Shown piece after piece: positions 36,301-38,568 of a DNA stretch of 38,568 nucleotides. Source of the stretch: Terriglobia bacterium (lineage in GTDB: Bacteria > Acidobacteriota > Terriglobia > Acidiferrales > UBA7541); contig JAIQGC010000018.1 in assembly GCA_020072805.1 (NCBI GenBank), positions 1 through 38,568 on the forward strand. The letters are read 5' to 3'. The notes beneath the pieces were generated by a model. That model saw only the letters and a program-made list of their open reading frames with translations. It did not search any database and was not told the origin of the DNA. Position numbers and translations under genes: made by a program. Positions within the stretch are counted from its first letter, which is position 1; each line of letters opens with the position of its first letter.

Positions 36301-36960
36301 GTGCGTGCCGCCGTTGTTGCCGGTGTCCACGTTGGAGGCGCCGTCGATGGTGAACTCGTGCTGATTGGCTCGCGTGCCGTTGATGTTCATCGCGTCCAGG
36401 CCGCCGGTGCCGGAGGCGTGGCCGTCAAAGCTGCTGACGACGCCGGGAATCAGCTTCATGTAATCCAGAACGTTGCGGCCGTTCATGGCCACGTCGTTCA
36501 ATTGCTTGCTGGAAATCAGGTCGGAGCGTTCGCCGGAATTGGACTGCAACTGCATCTGCGCCGCTTCGGCGGTCACGGTGACCTGTTCGGCGGCGGCGCC
36601 CACGGTGAGGGAGAATTCGCCGGCGTTCAGGCGATCGGCGGCGGAGAGGACCAGTCCGGTCTTTTCCAGTTTCTTGAAGCCCGCGGCTTCCACGGTGATG
36701 GCGTAGGCGCCCGGAGGGAGATTGGGGAGCACGAAGCCGCCTTCATCGTTGGTGGATACGGTGCGCGTGATGCCTTCGGAGGCATTCGTGGCGGTGACCT
36801 TGGCATGCGGAACCGTGGCTCCGCTGGGATCCTTGACGGTCCCGAAAATCGTGCCGGAAGTGACCTGCGCGGACGAAACCGCGGCGCAGACGCTCAGGAG
36901 CAATGCGAGCACCAGGCTCTGCCAAACGATTCGTACAATTGTATTCTGCTTGCTGACCAT
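33304..36960 (-). CDS. TonB-dependent outer-membrane receptor 2 (Oar-like)
   Basis: A 1,218-residue outer-membrane receptor. A signal peptide (about 1-31, LVLALLLSVCAAVSSAQ) precedes the carboxypeptidase-regulatory-like domain (SGTIFGTVKDPSGATVPHAK, to about 115). The plug has LMEMN-free features such as VAMNGRNVLDYMKLIPGVV and HEFTIDGASNVDTGNNGG. The barrel ends in LQLGAKLYF with terminal Phe. ATG at 36960 is chosen because GGAGGG lies 5-6 bases upstream and the signal peptide follows. It is the first gene of the receptor-GH3-GH16 unit and lies 175 bases behind the response regulator gene, with two inverted repeats between. It is only distantly similar to receptor 1 in the barrel, so a different ligand is likely. 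Confidence 0.93.
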   Translation of the reverse strand: MVSKQNTIVRIVWQSLVLALLLSVCAAVSSAQVTSGTIFGTVKDPSGATVPHAKVTATNASEGITRTVSTNDEGGFVLPNLPPGAYAITVEAAGFKKLEKTGLVLSAADRLNAGEFSLTVGAAAEQVTVTAEAAQMQLQSNSGERSDLISSKQLNDVAMNGRNVLDYMKLIPGVVSSFDGHASGTGGLDAMNINGTRANQHEFTIDGASNVDTGNNGGTHVTINPDAIEEVKILTSNYQAEFGKAAGGQIAIVTKGGTNDFHGNVRLFHRNEGMNANDWFANKNGTPIAKYRYNYIGYQLGGPVLIPGTDFNKSKDKLFFFWNQEFYRQLIPVGLSTFYTPTALERTGDFSQSVAQNGNPVAIAGAGIVPGTNKIDRNLLSPAQQVVFDQMLTLLNLFPLPNVPGYGSNGNNYNYSVNPSYSDPRREDILRVDYQINSSHRLFGRWIHNSDTATSGLLPGGLGVLGCASGYSMTGTCSSKHPGWNLSLNLVSTLRSNLLNEFSVGPSVTKTRAGANSDFLSRGVNNLNNMSLFYPLTAADNIPDVQWWDEKNNQWNWNYLGATPWYQANTTINVNDNLTWVKKSHTLKFGVFYQRNRKDQVAWGNNNGEFQFGNGPTNLASCPANTSCGDAFASMLLGSFDKFIQTNTRPVGYFRYNQLEFYVQDTWKVTPRFTLDYGMRFAWIPPQTDARNQIALFDPASYNPANAVTINTDGSINVAAGGNPLNGMTFTNNGTAPVGGWNSHGIMPEPRLGFAYDLFGNHKTVLRGGIGMMHDRTQGNLIYNTVFENAALVQTPVVWGNNISNLPSLAAAAAAGLATQPLSNVYGAARDGKVPTVYSFSLGLQREIARGTTLDMAYVGTLSRHLVTARDINAIPYGYAFTTAAQDPANFTTYCASPLPGNPCTGGIPAVEPGLPAVYATAGYNFSGAYAYGRQSYSNAPLVPYKGYGQIEYLQFDGTSNYNSLQVSLQRRFVKGLTLGAVYTWSKSLTTANSDEDFQDPFLPRSVDYRAAGWDRTHVFAANYVYELPKLAKHFGGSKWLGYITDNYQLSGVTQFMTGTPIDLTNHWSWESGAMDGSNMWGAIQAYYSLDSSGNAILPAMGTVVRGTRDRLRTGGMQDWDLSLFKNIPLGSNERRYLQIRLEAFNAFNHPNFNNKNYNFNVDGPWQWAYGGQAGSGPAGWSPSAFSVSKGSNWGTNTDTYGGVGGPRVLQLGAKLYF

Positions 36961-37063
36961 TCCACCCTCCAATGACATTTTTGCGGCGAAGCGCGCGGAA
37001 ACTTCAGGAAGCGCTCGCCCGTCCCCATCGGGCAATTGATGGGCGCATGGTATTGCGGGGAAA

Positions 37064-37076
37064 GTGGAAAGTCCAC
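37064..37076. promoter_or_regulatory. Inverted repeat upstream of TonB receptor 2 (proximal)
   Basis: GTGGA-AAG-TCCAC is a 5-bp inverted repeat with a 3-base centre, about 105 bases upstream of the receptor ATG. It has the same arm/spacer geometry as the repeat at 37099-37113, and the two centres are 36 bases apart. It may be a regulator binding site. Confidence 0.3.
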
Positions 37077-37098
37077 AAAGCAGTGGTAGTGGATGGAC

Positions 37099-37113
37099 AT
37101 ACGACTTTCGTAT
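37099..37113. promoter_or_regulatory. Inverted repeat upstream of TonB receptor 2 (distal)
   Basis: ATACGA-CTT-TCGTAT is a perfect 6-bp inverted repeat with a 3-base centre, located 22 bases after the response-regulator stop and 139 bases before the receptor start. A NarL-type dimer from the adjacent gene is a candidate to bind it. No clear -35/-10 pair is seen between this site and the receptor gene. Confidence 0.42.
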
Positions 37114-37135
37114 AGGTGGGTACAGAGGGTGAAAA

Positions 37136-37768
37136 TTAGCCGAGGGAGATGATTCCGCGCTGCAGAGCGGCGGTGGCGGCCTCGGTGCGGTCTTTGACGT
37201 TCAATTTCTCGAGGACGTGGCTGACGTGGAGCTTGACGGTGGCTTCGGCGATATCCAAAGCGGCAGCGATCTCCTTGTTGCCCATGCCCTTGGCAACCAT
37301 GTGGAGGACTTCGATCTCGCGGGTGGTGAGGGAGCGATGGCCGACGCGGGAGGCCAGGACGGAGGCGACGCTGGGGTCCACATAGCGGCGTCCGGCAAAG
37401 ACCTCGCGGATGGCGTGGAGCAGTTCTTCGCGGAGGACGCTTTTGAGGACGTAGCCGCGGGCCCCGGCCTGCAAGGCGCGGTAAACCTCCTCCTCGCCGG
37501 CGTGGGTGGAGAGCATGAGGATGGCGGCGTCGGGAAACTCGCGCAGAATCCCCGCTGCGGAATCGCCGCCGCTCATCGCCGGCAAGCGCACATCCATGAG
37601 AACCAGAGTGGGCCGGAATTTGCGATAGGCGCCGAGGGCGGCTTCGCCGCTGCTGACTTCGCCGACCACCTCCATATCGGATTCGACGTTGAGTGAAGCG
37701 GCGAGACCCATGCGGACCATGAAGTGATCGTCCACCACCAGAATGCGGATTGGCTTGGCGTTTTTCAT
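37136..37768 (-). CDS. NarL/FixJ-family response regulator
   Basis: A 210-residue two-component output regulator. The receiver domain (1-120) has the acidic pair Asp13/Asp14 in VVDDH, the phosphoacceptor Asp59 in LVLMDVRLP and the conserved Lys109 in GYVLKS. A LuxR-type helix-turn-helix follows (about 148-205: LTTREIEVLHMVAKGMGNKEIA, ATVKLHVSHVLEKLNVKDRTEA). It starts 7 bases after the kinase stop codon on the same strand, so the two form a cognate pair. TonB receptor 2 follows downstream in the same direction, which makes the receptor-GH3-GH16 operon its probable target. Confidence 0.95.
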   Translation of the reverse strand: MKNAKPIRILVVDDHFMVRMGLAASLNVESDMEVVGEVSSGEAALGAYRKFRPTLVLMDVRLPAMSGGDSAAGILREFPDAAILMLSTHAGEEEVYRALQAGARGYVLKSVLREELLHAIREVFAGRRYVDPSVASVLASRVGHRSLTTREIEVLHMVAKGMGNKEIAAALDIAEATVKLHVSHVLEKLNVKDRTEAATAALQRGIISLG

Positions 37769-37775
37769 CGCAGGA

Positions 37776-38568
37776 CTACTGCCCTTTCACGAAAACTTCC
37801 ACGGCGATCTTCGCACCCTGCCCGGGCTGGCTCTCCACGCGCAGAGAAGAGCCCATCGAGTGGGCCCGCTCGCGCATGTCCAAAAGCCCGAAGTGGCCCG
37901 TGGAAGCAGACTGATCGGCTCTGAAGCCGCACCCATCATCGCTGACGGAGAGGCGCACCGCATATCCAGCGTAGTCGAGCGAGATCTCGATCTTGCGGGC
38001 GTGGCCGTGCTGGACGGCGTTGGCCACGGCTTCCTGGCCGATGCGCAGAAGATTCATTTCCATGGAGCCGGGAAGGCGAACGCGGCGGCCGGTGATGCGC
38101 ATTTCGATTTTCGAGCCGTTGCGCGCAAGCAGGGGTTGAACGATTTCGGCGAGGGCGGATCCCAGGTCGCCTTTTTCCAGCAAATGGCAGCGCAGGTCCC
38201 ACACCGAGCGACGCGCTTCGATCATGCTGTGGCGGCTCATATTGCGGGCGGTCTGCACGGCCTGATGGGCAATCTGCGGGGCCTGCTGAAAGCAGTCGGC
38301 GGCCAGGTCCAGCTGCATGCTGATGCCCGCCAGCTCCTGTTCGAGGCTGTCGTGGAGTTCGCGCGCGATGCGGTTGCGCTCCTCAAGCACGGCGCCATGC
38401 TGCAATTTCTGGCGAAGCATGGACATCTGTTCGCGCAGGCGCCCTCCTAGCACCACCACCCAAGCCATCACCAGCAGCAGCCCGGACATGGTGATCCCCA
38501 GCAGCCAGAGGGTGTGCCGCAAATTCCACCACGAAGGAGCACGCAGAACGATCGCATCTTGCGGCGAG
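37776..38568 (-). CDS. Sensor histidine kinase, partial (N-terminus off right edge)
   Basis: The 263 visible codons are the C-terminal part of a NarX/DesK-type kinase. Order of parts: a tail of the sensor region (APSWWN), one membrane helix (LWLLGITMSGLLLVMAWVVV), the HisKA_3 dimerisation domain with the phosphoacceptor His in ERNRIARELHDSLEQ, then the HATPase domain with N box GQEAVANAVQHGHA, G1 box SVSDDGCGF and G2-like GHFGLLDMRERA. The frame remains open to base 38568 and contains coding-like sequence upstream of the TTG at 38522, so the true start is outside the window and a larger, probably periplasmic, sensor domain is missing. It is co-transcribed with the response regulator. Confidence 0.92.
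   Translation of the reverse strand, partial: SPQDAIVLRAPSWWNLRHTLWLLGITMSGLLLVMAWVVVLGGRLREQMSMLRQKLQHGAVLEERNRIARELHDSLEQELAGISMQLDLAADCFQQAPQIAHQAVQTARNMSRHSMIEARRSVWDLRCHLLEKGDLGSALAEIVQPLLARNGSKIEMRITGRRVRLPGSMEMNLLRIGQEAVANAVQHGHARKIEISLDYAGYAVRLSVSDDGCGFRADQSASTGHFGLLDMRERAHSMGSSLRVESQPGQGAKIAVEVFVKGQ

Noticed and set aside
34729-36975. A 748-codon plus-strand open frame opposite TonB receptor 2
   Set aside because: The minus strand encodes a full receptor with signal peptide, plug and terminal Phe. The plus frame is Val/Gly-rich, has no domain I recognise, and is an antisense shadow of GC-rich coding sequence.

Overview
The window looks like chromosome from an Acidobacteriota member (Terriglobia / Acidobacteriales type). 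This is inference from gene content: two Oar-like TonB-dependent receptors of more than 1,100 residues with an N-terminal carboxypeptidase-regulatory-like domain and no SusD partner, a TPR plus CRTAC1 (FG-GAP/ASPIC-UnbV) pair, an amidase-GerMN-rph-rdgB operon, and GC-rich coding sequence (roughly 60% by eye). I see no insertion sequence, prophage, integrase or CRISPR array.

Left part (1-8.3 kb), housekeeping. A thiolase and the start of a cupin-like exported protein run leftwards. They diverge from an exported S9 prolyl-oligopeptidase-type peptidase. A small zinc-ribbon protein follows, then a tightly overlapped operon: N-acetylmuramoyl-L-alanine amidase, GerMN-domain protein, ribonuclease PH (rph) and RdgB/HAM1 pyrophosphatase. 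Endonuclease III (nth) and tRNA-Pro(UGG) close this part.

Middle (8.35-12.6 kb). An exported OmpA-family protein and an exported RCC1-repeat beta-propeller form a two-gene leftward operon. A sodium:solute symporter (SSS) gene with a TTG start diverges from it.

Right part (12.6-38.6 kb), carbohydrate acquisition. It holds a GH31 alpha-glucosidase-like enzyme, two tandem Glycoamylase/GH144-type proteins, GH39, a first TonB receptor, a divergent LacI-type regulator, a TPR-CRTAC1 pair, an MFS permease, GH16, GH3, a second TonB receptor, and a NarL-type response regulator with the C-terminal part of its histidine kinase at the right edge. GH144 (beta-1,2-glucan), GH16 (beta-1,3-glucan) and GH3 (beta-glucosidase) suggest a beta-glucan utilisation locus with two modules. 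One is LacI-controlled (TonB receptor 1-GH39, probably also the GH144 pair). The other lies directly downstream of the two-component system (TonB receptor 2-GH3-GH16). In the model, receptors import oligosaccharides across the outer membrane, exported glycosidases trim them, and the SSS and MFS carriers take up the products.

The most distinctive signals are regulatory. Two abutting perfect palindromes, both with a central CG, lie between TonB receptor 1 and the lacI-type gene. The core of one, AAATCGATTT, recurs immediately before the first GH144 gene. A strong GC hairpin separates each TonB receptor gene from the glycosidase gene downstream. Several genes have a -10-like box so close to the start codon that leaderless or near-leaderless transcripts are likely.
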